Shown here piece by piece: positions 51,798 through 64,000 of a stretch of 64,000 bases of DNA (the first letter of the stretch is position 1; the number at the start of each line of letters is the position of its first letter). Source of the stretch: Lethocerus indicus (lineage: Eukaryota; Arthropoda; Insecta; Hemiptera; Belostomatidae). A program made the translations under genes and the position numbers. Below the pieces are notes generated by a model that was not told the DNA's origin, ran no database searches, and saw only the letters and a program-made list of their open reading frames with translations. The stretch is taken from NCBI GenBank assembly GCA_019843655.1, contig JACDQD010000002.1:11803154-11867153 (forward strand), read 5' to 3'.

Positions 51798-54700
51798 GGA
51801 AAATTCCCAGCGAGTTTTTCGTTTAAATTAAATTCTTCGCGTCGATCGGACCAAAACAAAAATGAATCGTATAAGAAGAAAACCATCCGGTTTAAAATAA
51901 AACGCCGCTTCATTTTGAGCCATCTTTGCGAATTGGGCGGCAGAAAATGGCGGCGGCACCTCCAACACTGCATGACGCGTAGTGGGCGAGATCTTCCCGA
52001 CCCTCGGTATTGAGGCAACCGTTCCGGGCCCGCCTTGAGGGGGCCTGATGTAATGTCACGAGCCCGCTTACCCACACGATGACTCTCATAGGCGCAACAA
52101 AGGAGCCTCAAAACGACCTTCATACTTCCTGGCACATGCGGCCCGTCACCCCACTCATCCAACCGGGTACGTGGGTTTCCGTCTTAAATTATTTTCATCA
52201 AATTAATCAGGTTCGCAATATTATTGCATTGTATACGATTTTTAGCGCGAAACCTCTAAATGAATGATTTCATTGTTTTTACATACAGTCTTTCACATTC
52301 CTACTTTTATAAACTGTGGAGGCGGTATAATTAGCTGCGTTCGGGTTTCCTTCAATTGCAACTGCTGTATCGATAATGAGCATTATTCTTCTTTAAAATT
52401 TTGAAAATTTATCTCATTAAAGTCACTGCCGCATTAAAATTCGCATTTGCCGAAATCATTCTTTCCTTACTTCCATAACGCAATCGACAGTACGATCAAA
52501 TTATTCCGCATACTGTACTTAGTTTTCGGCACTGTATAATTATGCAACCGGGCGAATGAAGTCATAAAAATATTCATATTTACTGGTCCGAGATCGAATG
52601 AGATTGATTAAGGCAGGGCAACTATGCTTTATTCCAGTGTAATTACAAGTTGTACAGGAACGGACCGTTATTAACGGCCGTAATCCCAGGCGGGCCGTGT
52701 ATCGCGGCAACTCTGAGAATGATTACTTTCAGTTACACTGAACAACAATATTAAGAATAATAATGGTCGGTGCTAGTGTCGTCGGATGAAACGCGGGGAT
52801 TGTTTTTTGAGCGGCCCAGCGTTGTACCGTTAGCGCCCTATCGCGGGAGTTAGTCTCAACAGGGCTTAAAAGCCCAGTGATAGCCGGCCGATAATCCTTG
52901 TCATGCGCCGGCAGGCCCCATATGCCCCGGCAAACCGTCCAAGGCTAACCGCTTTAATATCCCCCGCCTAACTGTAAAACGGTGGCAGACTTACTTTATA
53001 CACAGGCTTTTAAGCAACACTAATTGGAAGGGCGCAATTTTCATAATGCTTCTCCGTCCACGCGAAACGTGGAGGGGGAGTCGCCATCGCCCAGTGTAGA
53101 TGCAAAAGCCACGTGTGCGGCTGTTAGCGTGCTGGTTAATACCCGCTGCATCGTTGCACATAATGAACGGACGCGATGAAAACGTGCAATATACGCCCCG
53201 CCGAGATTGTAGCCACACGCTGCAGCATAAAACACCTGAAAAGGTGAACAGTCAAATTGACCTTTTCTGACCGACCGTTAAAGTCTCCCCATTACATTTC
53301 CCTGAACGATATAAATCTTTCCATTGAAAATTTTTTCCCGGGAAATACATCCGCGGCAGTTGTAGGTCTTTCGAATTTTCACTCTAAGATGGCACATCTG
53401 CGAGCATATGGCAAGTTAAAACGTACTAATGGCAAATTACCACAGTATATCATGTGAGAAAACTCGCTAGATACCTTCCTAAAATAGAACGGATTTTTCC
53501 GCTCCAAATTATTTATTTCCAGGACAAATTAGAAAAGAAGAAGAATTCGGGCGTTAATTAGTACCCAGGCCCCCGACTCTAATTAAAAAATTCTCATACA
53601 TGAAACCTTTCATGGACGTGTTTCGGTTAGTCACCTCCAGGATTCGGATGACGCAAGAACCCTGGGGCGACTTCTATATCGTGTCTACACTCGAAGTCTC
53701 TTATTTTTCATAAAACACTAACGAGTCATGTATAGGATATATGAAACCGCTGCTAATATAAACAACGCTTTGGTGCAGGACAGAACGGACGTTGTAAATT
53801 CACCTGAACCTGTAATTTTAACTGCCTGTATGTTTAAACTCGCCGTACTTAATTTGTATATTCAGGCATGCCCACGCAAATGCTCCCAGCATCAAACCGG
53901 AGCTTGACCTTTATGCAGGTACATCTCTATTGCACCTGAGGAACACTTTCGCATTTCAGATATGTTCAGATAATTCGTATTCGTCAGGTACGTAGTATTT
54001 TTTCACGGTGAACATTTTTATAATTCACAATCCAATTAAAAAACTATCAGTCCAGTATTAGGAAACAGCACAGTCGAAATAACTGGTAAAACGAATTGGG
54101 ATACATAAATACTTTTCTGCTATCTCATTAGGCGAGGAAGAATATAAGACAATATATAACTGGACAATGCAGAGGGAGGATAGGATGACAAGTAGGTTTT
54201 TGAACAATAGGAAATTAATGACGGTGGCCGTCTACGCCTCGGGCAGGTCTTCTTTCCTATTAGGTAGGCTGGTTTATAAAGTGATTAATCTCCTTTACCT
54301 ATTTTAAGCCATCCCATTATTCAGTTGCCGTATAGTCGATTTTCAGGTAGGTACTTTCAATAACCTCATAAAATATAATATACATCTCACATTTTGTAAG
54401 TTTGTAACCTACAGGAAACATAAAACGCGGCCGTTGTAGAAATACGTCCCCGATCACTTCCTGTTCCGTAAGGCCTGTCGTTCACACACATCTCAGACAT
54501 AAAGATTGAAGACTCTATAGAGTGGGGCGGATATACGATCCCCTTGATTCGAGCCCTCTACAACGGGGAACGTTAAGATTGTAAGCGTGACGCCTTTTGA
54601 ACAACAAACTGACTGGAAATTTGTATGCGCCCGCGATCCTACAACAATATAGTGTCACGTTGCCGCGGCGACCATGTCCACACATGAGGTCTGAAACCCA

Positions 54701-57700
54701 CATAAACAGGGTTGATCTAAATTTTGTTAGACATTTATTCGACGATAAAGTCTTATTCCGAGGAGAGTAGAGCGGGTTTTAGTACATTTAATCAAAGTTC
54801 GAATCCACTTCTAAAAACGTCAGCTTATAAAGGCACCTTATGTAAAACGTTTAAATTATTTTGAATTAGATAACTGCATTATTAATATCCTGATTAATTT
54901 CGCTGGTTAGGCCTCCCACTTGTACAGGGTTTATGGGGACCACTCTCTAACCAAAATTTGTATGTTGAAAGCGCAATTTCCGGTATCTTTCCGGTAGTTC
55001 CTAAAGTCCGTAGGGTCATCCGTGCCATATCCCTTACTCTTCTGGTAGCGAGTGGCGGGTAAATTAATTCAAGAAAGAGAGAGGTGGCGGTAATAAAGAA
55101 GTGAGGAGGAGTGGGCAGAGAGACGTGCGCGTGGGCGGGTGCGTGGGGGCGCGGCTAACGTGCGGGCAGAGGGAGCCTTGGAGACTCTATTTGGTAAGAC
55201 GGGGTTACGCCAGAGCTGTGGATGGCCCCTGGCTCCGGGTAGTGGGGACCGCTCTCCACACACGCACTCCTCCCTACTAGCCGCTGCTAACTACAAAACC
55301 AAGCCAGACACTATACAACCCTGCCTGAAAACATTGCATTGTCACCCACGGATACAGCCGCCCACCACGGTCCATCGCCAAATGTGTCTTCGGGGGAAAA
55401 ATGGTCGGAAATGACGACAAACCTATTCAATTTATATCACCATTCCTTTCAATATAAAACCCCAAACGGATACCACAATACTATATCTGCATTAAATTAA
55501 TTGTGGGTAGTTAATTAATTAATCGGTAGTGGGTTTTGTTATGAGTTGCATTTTTAAATTTGACTAATTGACACAAGTCTAATTCACCGGAATGTTGAAA
55601 AGTGCTGTTGTGTTTAATTCGTTGTTGACGGGCAGTTAAGCGACTAGCGGCATCGCTAGAAGTTGTTCAACGCTTAAGAAAGCGGCCGATATTTGCGGTA
55701 CCGTTGCAACAGTTGCCAGTGGGTCGGGTTCGCCCAGATATATTAGTTATGCTAATTTAAACTGGCCGGTGCTAACAATCCCGGCCGAGTATTATTTCAC
55801 CGCGGACAAATGTCGAAATGGGATTAATCGGAGCCTGTTTAAGAAGGGCCTCGCGAGAGACAGGGTCGATTTTTCGGTGGGCGACGAGAATCGTACGTCG
55901 ATCAATTCTATATTCAGCCCGTAGACGTATTACTTACTAGCCACGACAAAAACATAGAGGACGGAGAGGTGCCCTATCTTTCCTTCTTCTATACCGGGGT
56001 GTAGACGGACAGAGAGCCCAGGTAACAAATGTTAGCCCGACCCCATCGACGGTGGGTGGGTACTGAACCCACCCTTCTATACATTACACCCACAGATATT
56101 ACACTTCCGCAAAGATACTTTCGTTCACGACCACATAGGAATATTCCTTGACACGCATTAACTATCCGTTTGATCTTAATTGTCTCCTCAGCATTCATGG
56201 AGGTCTTGCGTTGAGCACGTGATATCAACAAGTCCATTACCTTCTACCATTCATTTCTATATTATTGGATCATTAATAATCGTTGTTACTCATCGTTACT
56301 TATAGCTAACATAACTACAGTACACAAAATAATTATTACTTTGTCAGATTCCTTCTTAAACATAAAGTGTTGTGGTATTGATTTGAACTAGAAATAAAAT
56401 GAGGTGGAAAGGATTCGGAAGGCTAAATCCGAGCAAGGTTCCAAGATTCTTCCGAAGAAGGCAAAATGTGTATCACTGTGACTGTAACACAATGCTACTT
56501 AAGAAATCGGATTTGGTTAGATACACAAATACTTAAAATCATTTAAAGACAGAAATAAGAAGTTACAACTGCACTTGCAATGACCGAAGTGCAATCACCA
56601 TTCCAGGATAAGTAGGTCATCAACAATTTCAACTGCAAATTTCTAACTAAATAATAATCCCATTTAAAAAACAAGCAAATTAACATAATCCTATTTCACA
56701 TGTGAAAGATTTTATAACGGTTTATATTTTGTTTGAATCGTTTGAAACAGGGAAAAAACTAATGAAACTGAAACTGATAGGCACATACATTCACTATCGA
56801 TGTGATTAATTCGAGTGTTTGAGAGAAGTAAAAGTTGCGACTTACGTGGCTTCTTTTCGCCTTAAGTCTGGCCAAGAGGTCAGACCCAACCGGATGCTGT
56901 ACGCGTACAACCAGCCGCCGACGTAACGACCCCGGATGACCTCATAGCGGCTTAACACGTCCTTTGGACTGCATGTCCTTCAATGGACACACAATGGGCA
57001 AACAAATGGGTAAAGGATTGTCGGCCGGGTACGCAGCCCTCGATAATTCTGCCCGCAGGATGAAAGAACCGTTCTTCGGGGTCGCGAACTGGAATTCGAA
57101 CAGCCATAATCGGGTATTTAAGATTTTGCGCCGTTTATGTCCTCCACATTAAAAGCGGTCGATCGGCGCTCTTCTTTGATGTTCGGCTTGATTCTTAAAA
57201 TTGGAATCTAATTAAACACCGGTCACCCCATTTCGAGGTTCATTTTATACCGAGAGGCTACGAAATACAAGTTGACCTCGAGCACTTGTCTTCTCTCAGG
57301 AAAGGTTCATATCGGGAAAGTAAGCACAAATGCAATCCCTTTGCCGTGTAAGCGCAATCCCTGCGCTATTACATCATACTCGCGATCTTCCCTCTCTAAT
57401 CGATGATTTGGCCTTACGTTAGACCAATTTATTTCTCGTCACCTTCTAGGTAGTAACAGCGTAAGCAGTCTGTCTCAACCCTTATTCGTGGGTGCTTCAC
57501 TAACTTACCGGACTATATGTATATTAAATTGTTGCGCAAATTTAAATTTTGTAATTTTTTTTCACCTAAGATTTTATTATTTGTCGCAGTTACATGTATT
57601 ATACCTGTACGTATACTTTCCAACCTTCTCTTAATTTTTAGCTTGTCTGTACATACAAAGTTCCAAAGTAATTGGTTATGGCAGTAACAAACGTACTGGA

Positions 57701-60004
57701 AGTAGATAATGCCTTGTTTGTTTCAGCTCAAACCTCAAATAGAAAGAATAGTACTAATAATTTGAAAAGAAAACTTTCAGTGTATATTCTCCTTTTGTAA
57801 GGAATTTAGACAAATGGATGATATACGGGGGGAAGGAAACCGAAGAAAACCCAACTCACTAAAGTTTTCCAGGGTCCGACTTTCGGACTGTAACTTTCCT
57901 GAGTCCGAATGCTAATTTCCTGGGCCGGGGCCAAAAGCACTGTGAAAAGGGTGACTCACTCCGGGGTTTACTCGTTTTATTCCCGCCTTTCCTTTGTTGG
58001 AAAACGTAAATCCCTTTTAGAAGAGTTTTCCTTTTCACGGCCGTAAAAAAACACGGATTAATTCTGTACCGCGAACAACTGGTCTGTCTGTAAATCAGAA
58101 ATTCCTGGACTTATTGAGTGAGGGGGGGGTTCCGGATCAAGTAAGACGTGAAATGGATTTAACGGGCCTGCCTTCGTTCGGTTTTGAATTTCAATGAAAT
58201 TAGGCTACGCTAGGGTGGGCCGGCGTTCGGTCCACCTGCCTGCCTTTCTACACTCCCCGGCCCGGCTACATGTTCAACGACCTTTTAAACTTATGCTTAT
58301 CGAAAGCGTAAACTCTAACCGCCGTGTAATTTATTATTAAACGCACCATAATTGAAAGTAACTGTATCGTCTGAAAAGAATGCGCCTGGGCTGGGACCTG
58401 GCCGCTCTACGCGTAGTGTCGGATATAATCGCTTCTTCTTGGCAAATGTTTTAGGTATGGCTCTGTTCTATAGGAATGCCGAGACATAAACTATTCCCAG
58501 TCGGAGACACGTTTCAGCAATGCGGCCTCCTTTAGCCTATGACTATAGTCAGCCATGTCACGCGTACTGGAAATTGCCGTTATAATGATAATAGATTAAG
58601 TTAATTCTCTCCTAAAGAATGAAATAAATATAAGTGATTTTCATTGCAATATCTTTATTAAGGCAGCATCTTTCATCAATAATATTTATATTACAGTATA
58701 AAAATTACAGAACGATAGCTCCGAACTGTATTACCATCAAACCCTACTGCAGACAAAAATGGAATGAAAACTAAGGTAAATCCGTCTGAAATACGGTATA
58801 AATGCGTAACCGCCAAAATACCGAATTTATCTTTATAATAGTGTACATATATTTAATTTATACTCCAGTTATAATAAGTATGAACATAATTTGACGTAAT
58901 ATTACATTATTATTTCTCGATAATGCGAAACAATAATTCCGATCGTACGCAATAACGATAGTAATTGAGATAGCGGTACAGAGGCGCAATATCGGGCCTT
59001 AAGAGAAGAAATACATAAGTGGGGAGAATACGCTTCGGAACTCGAATTTCCAGTCTCGTCCCGAAAGCGTTTCCACTAAATCAGCGTCCATTAGTGAAAA
59101 CGCCGGGCCGATAAACCGGCGAGTATCCCTCACCTCGTAAAACTATATATATTACCGGGAAATCGTGACGGTCGGGAACGGTACCGACGGCACGATAGGG
59201 CGTGAAGAGGGATGGCTCCCGATTTAAGAAAACACAAGCCGGGGGTCGGACGATGGGAGGGGACCCGGATGGATCGACCTCTCATTCGGCAATAATGCAT
59301 TTGCCAGGCGGACGTGAGCCCGTCAGGTGTGTGTGTGCCGCGAGTTGCCTCCTCTTGACCCGTCAAACGCTCGCCAGCTTGCACACCTCCGCCTCCAATC
59401 TGACTTCATCAAAGGATATTGTTATCCACCCGCGGGGCCGCCTCCCTAACGGTTCCCTGTCCAGATCCCCGTCTGATTTATGAACGGAGCCGTTTAAAAA
59501 ACCTTTACCTTTCGTTCGTTTGGCCGTTTATTATTCTTAGTTGTGATCCGCATTATTAAACCTCAGGCACTATTTCAGCAGATCTGTGATAAATTTCCTC
59601 TACAAGCGAGAATTCCATTCCGAATGAATGATTGTTCCGCGGTGTAGATCTCTAGAAACGAATCTTATAAATATCGTAAATAAACCCCAGTCACATGTGC
59701 GTAATTAATTATTTTGATTTCTTTATTTCGAGGCCACGTTTTGACAAGATAATTCTAACTTCCATACAACCATTTGTAATTGCTAATATTTTCAGTTTTT
59801 CGCCATCTGTAACAATAGTCTCATACGACGCATGAAGCTATATCGGAGATACCCCTCTATTCCTATTTTAAACGGATTTCCTTCGCCGGTCTACAACAGA
59901 TGTTACCAAAAATCTATTAAATATAATTCGCAATAGTGTGTAAGCGCATTTTTGTACAGTTTGCAGGTTAGAGCGGCGAGAAAATGTAGCAGCTTTGGCG
60001 CGAA

Positions 60005-60057
60005 ATAACGGATTTCTATTGCCGTGAGTCACTAATTTTTCTGCGTCACGCGACGTT
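60005..60057 (+). promoter_or_regulatory. Paired bZIP-like element, copy 2
   Basis: Diverged copy of 51741-51797. ATAACGGATTTCT, TGAGTCA, TAATT and TGCGTCA are all intact, and the differences fall mostly between them. The flanks on both sides do not match, so the shared part is only about 55 bases. Confidence 0.45.
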
Positions 60058-61960
60058 TCATTTAAACGCTATATAATTTATGACGAAGTAAATTTTATTA
60101 TTTCACTCCGGTTTTGTGTTTTTTCACACCATTTATTACACAGCATCATTTACATAGCTCAAGAATCGCTTGATTTGTTCCAGCCGTGCTACTATAGCTT
60201 AATACCTTCTATTCAGGTATTAGTTATTGTACTTTGCGAAATTTAATCGTTGGTTGGAAGCAATAGAGAAATTAAGAGTGTACTCCTGCTGGTGGAACAC
60301 GGTCGCTAACTAGACCTCCTCGTCAAACGGGAACGAGGAATGTTATCGCTGTTCGCTTCAGAAAGGTGTCGCTCGCAGATGTCTCTAATGTCAGGGAGGG
60401 AGGGAATGCTAGACCCGGCGTGTCCGTGTAGGTAGGTTGTCATTCGACTAGCGTTCGCAATTAGTCAAATGCTCGTCTCGGTTGTTCGACCAGGCCGTCA
60501 AACAAAAGTAATTCTGTCCGCTGCGTGCAGCTGCTTCTGTATTCAGCCCTCCTGTTGTCATCCGTTTGGCCTTGGCTGTCCGAAGGTCGAAACCCTGGTC
60601 AAAGGCGTTACGGCCACTTAGCGGCGGCTTCAGGAATTCTTCGCCATCTCCGCCCAGTTATATATACTTCTAAGCACCGGCAGACTTCACCAATAAACCC
60701 TCCAAAATTACCAGTTGATATTTAGTTCTCAAATATATTTACCGTAGAAGGCATTCTTTAGGAATTTCAACATCAAGTAAGCCTTCTTCACGTACCTACT
60801 CGCGTGTCCGCGGGATTTTGGTATATAATCGCAATCGTAACGTTTTGTCCCAGTTCACTGATTTGGTCCCATTCTAGACCCGCTAGAATTCCCTCAGTAA
60901 GTAAATTAGTGCAGTAAGTCTGCAGCGACAGTGCGGGCTTCATCCAACTGTACAGGACGGGGGTCACGCACATATTGTTTTAATCTTTTAACATTTTTAA
61001 CGAGTCATATCTACGATCTGTGTGAAAAATTCAACTCGGTGTCTGGTAAACCTCTTTCGAGGGGAAATTCCCTTTGCAGCAGCACATGCAGTTCAGGCAT
61101 CATGATTGCAACTGGCAGAGGTTACGGTGAGGGGTTGGGACTAGGATCCTGTTACAGAGTTAGACGTGATTCTATTTGCCAGTGAAATCGTGTTCACTCG
61201 GGTTGAATAGCCTTCGTATAATAACCGAATTCCCGTTTCTATATGAACACACTCTATGTACACGCTCGCTTATGTACAATCGTTTAACACGAGACTAGAT
61301 GCCGTAATTATAATTCAAATTTACCATTAAAAATTCCCGCATAATACCGTTTTACTTACATTTATACGTGCTATCGCTAAATATATTCTTTATATTAATT
61401 GACTGGTTATTTCTGTACCTGTATCATTGCTTCAACTATGTTTGTAGTTGATAACAACATGGAATATTCACGTTTTTTAATACGTGAGTTATATAAATAA
61501 ACTCTTGCCCGAAGGAGAAGTATATTAGCTATCGCCTTTTTAGAGATATATAAATTCTGTTGATATAATTATTTTTTGTAAGAATATTTTTTGGTATGGC
61601 GACGACATAATACGCGACCATAAATATCTCTTCAGTGTATGAGCAAGAAACTAAACTACTTACATTTTAATTTCGATAATTCTCGTTAGTCAAAAAGTAT
61701 GTCCCGGGAGGATAATTGACGGTTTCGACCCGTTGAATAAAGAGTTCATAAAATAGAATTGCGTGAGTTCTCGGAACTATAGTTTCAAGTGCTCGAGGCA
61801 AGCATGAGCTTTATCATAGGAGCGGTAGAACCCAAGGGCTGAAACTTATGTTCACATGGCGGCTTCAGGAGGCCTCAGTTAATCAAATACGATCGAGAGC
61901 CTCTCCCTAACGAGGTGTGTGTGCACCCCGGGCCCATAAAATAGCCCCGTTGTCCTTTAC

Positions 61961-61982
61961 CTCCTCCTCCTCCTCCTCCTCA
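61961..61982. repeat. (CTC)7 triplet tract
   Basis: Seven CTC units. The minus-strand frame to its right (61980-62180) ends at this tract and shows no domain. An ordinary simple repeat. Confidence 0.95.
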
Positions 61983-64000
61983 TCCGAGAAACCCTCGTTT
62001 TTCACTCATCGGGTCTCTCGCAAATAACCAGTAAATATTGCACTGCCGACGGCGGGGCACTGCAGGCACGACAGAATAAACTATTATTCCGGACAAGAGA
62101 TTCTCTCCAAGCCACTCTCGGCACGTCTGCCGATCGATAATTAAAATACTCCGCATGAAGCTTCCGTCCGTTCTCCACAAACAGGAAATTGGGAAGTCGA
62201 TATACTTCCTTGGTGTTATGCTTCCGTTCGCGCGAATGCCAATTTTTTTTCACTGAAGCTTAATTAAAACGGAGGACCAGAAGAGGTTTCGGAGTGTTGG
62301 CAATAAATCATCTATAATTACCAATGGGAATTATAGAACAATGAATCAATAAGTCTAGTGCTAAAATGTTTTTTGTTCCTTACGCAAATTCAACGTCAAT
62401 CCGGCTTTTAGCTTTCGAAAAAATAATTAAAACAACCCGTTAAAAATGTTTAAATCCTGCACGTAGGGAGGGCGAAGATGCAGAATGAATTTGAATAGGT
62501 CAAACATGAATAATGAGAAACATGTTATTAAAAATAAGTACAGCATTTAAGCGCATGTTTATTTGAACTGACTTATTAAATGCCGATAAATAAATTAACG
62601 CTTTAATGAAATAATGGGTCCTTTTGGAATTTTTTCAATCTCAGATATACCTCTCGAATTGCCTAAGGCAGATTCCGATGGAGCTCACAAGAAGTGCGCG
62701 CATTTATAGGAATTTTTTTTCAGTTCATACGTTTTTATATCTTTTCGAACGAGAGGAGGACTCTCCCGTGCAATTAACTTTACCGGCCAATAATGGCATC
62801 CCGCCGCTTTAGAGAAACGGCAGTGATTCCCTGGCGGTGATAGAGACGATGTTGGAGAGTGGCCATCCTGGTTCAAGCCAATACCGCCCGCTCCTAGGCC
62901 ACAGATTATGTCAGGAGGAACAGAGGATTTCAATACTCATAAACTTGCCACGAAACCAAAGTGTGAACTTGCATACATAATTTTTAAATGAATCCTCTCT
63001 TCTTCGGCGAGTTAAACGAAGCTATTATAGAAGCCGAAATTTCGGATTTATAGCTTTCCCCACTATACTTGGAGGCCGATTAGGAACTGCTTATGATAGG
63101 AACCAAAATATGTACGATACAGGCGTGTGTTGAATTTAGTTGTTGGCATGCCCAATTTTTTAAATCAGTGTTATATCGATGGCAGATTCGAATGTAAAAA
63201 AACGTAGCCGCATCGCTCCCAGTCAATCTGAACTGCCTACTTCCGTCCTGAATAATGGCCGTCGTGTTGAGTGGCGAATTTGATGCCTTATAAACTCTGG
63301 TAAAAACGAGTCACGATCCGGTGTAAATCTGGCCTCCGTGTGAACGGGTCGAGCTGCCGCCCTCTTATCTCAACCCCGGCTCCTCTACCCCATTGAATTG
63401 AATCGAACTCGAAGCACTCGAAGTAATTAATAAGCATTCATTGTTCAGAGATTTAAGATCGCCGCTAATCAATTTAGATTGTTGGTCAATCATCGTGCCT
63501 ACCGTTTGGCATACTTGGAATGAATCACATTTCAGTTGATATCCGATTGATAATCTGATCATAACGCGCATTGAAATTCGCTGATTAAATTGAAGGTTAA
63601 TTCATAATTAATTCGCAAGTGAAATCGTAAATATTCTCAGTGTTCCTTACATGTCAAACATTTTCTAATTGCGCCTGGTCTGAACTTTCATTGACGAGAA
63701 ATACAAAACACGTGGCAATACTTTCTAATCCAAGTAGCATTCAAACATTCCCAGCGATTCAAATAACAAAAATCTCTCTATTTTAACCTTTTATGATATT
63801 CAAAATTGAGACCTATTCCAAGCCAAAGCATACAGCGTGAGCAAGATCCGAATCTAGGTTTAATATACTTCTAACTTTCTAACGCCTCTTCCAGGAAGGC
63901 GACGATACGCCGCAAAGAAATCGTAGGCAAATTGCGACGAGGGCAATCGAAGCCGCTGTCCAGTTTATTTAGGGATCGGGATCGGGCCCGTATGTATAAT

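Larger units (their letters stand above)
44216..64000. other. Gene-free stretch to the right edge, about 20 kb
   Basis: No gene recognised. The longest open frame of the window (187 codons, 49363-49926) lies here without any recognisable domain, and a 139-codon minus-strand frame (48905-48486) has a hydrophobic start. Other content is a TG tract (45579-45593), the paired elements at 51741 and 60005, a CpG-dense segment at 55.06-55.27 kb and a CTC tract (61961-61982). No exon entering from the right edge was seen. Confidence 0.45.

Overview
This is a eukaryotic window, most likely from an insect or other arthropod. The evidence is two intron-split genes: a mitochondrial leucine-catabolism enzyme, and a zona pellucida (ZP) domain protein of the kind that builds apical matrix and cuticle in arthropods. 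GT-AG junctions, short AT-rich introns and animal-type interspersed repeats fit this. The species cannot be named from the sequence.

Layout. Positions 1-1842 (+) hold the last six exons of MCCC2 (methylcrotonoyl-CoA carboxylase beta chain), which starts off the left edge. Positions 3838-7231 (-) hold a complete seven-exon ZP-domain gene of 381 residues. The two genes are convergent, with about 2 kb of AT-rich DNA between their stop codons. They share no pathway, so the adjacency looks positional.

From about 7.3 kb to the right edge (about 57 kb) I find no coding gene. The open frames there are short, unlinked by splice signals and without recognisable domains; the longest (187 codons) is about what chance gives in this much sequence. 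Compared with the MCCC2 part, this DNA is richer in GC and far richer in CpG. It holds: copies of two interspersed repeat families (one near 12.8, 18.2, 20.5 and 44.1 kb; one near 13.2, 19.5 and 44.2 kb) that abut at 44.1 kb; a degenerate tandem array at 23.44-24.21 kb; microsatellites; several strong hairpins or palindromes; G-run clusters; two full CRE palindromes; and a diverged pair of about 55-bp elements with bZIP-like sites at 51.7 and 60.0 kb. It could be an intergenic regulatory landscape or a very long intron of a gene whose exons lie outside the window.

No CRISPR array, prokaryotic operon, rRNA, convincing tRNA, viral gene or toxin gene was seen. All coordinates, counts and alignments were made by eye.
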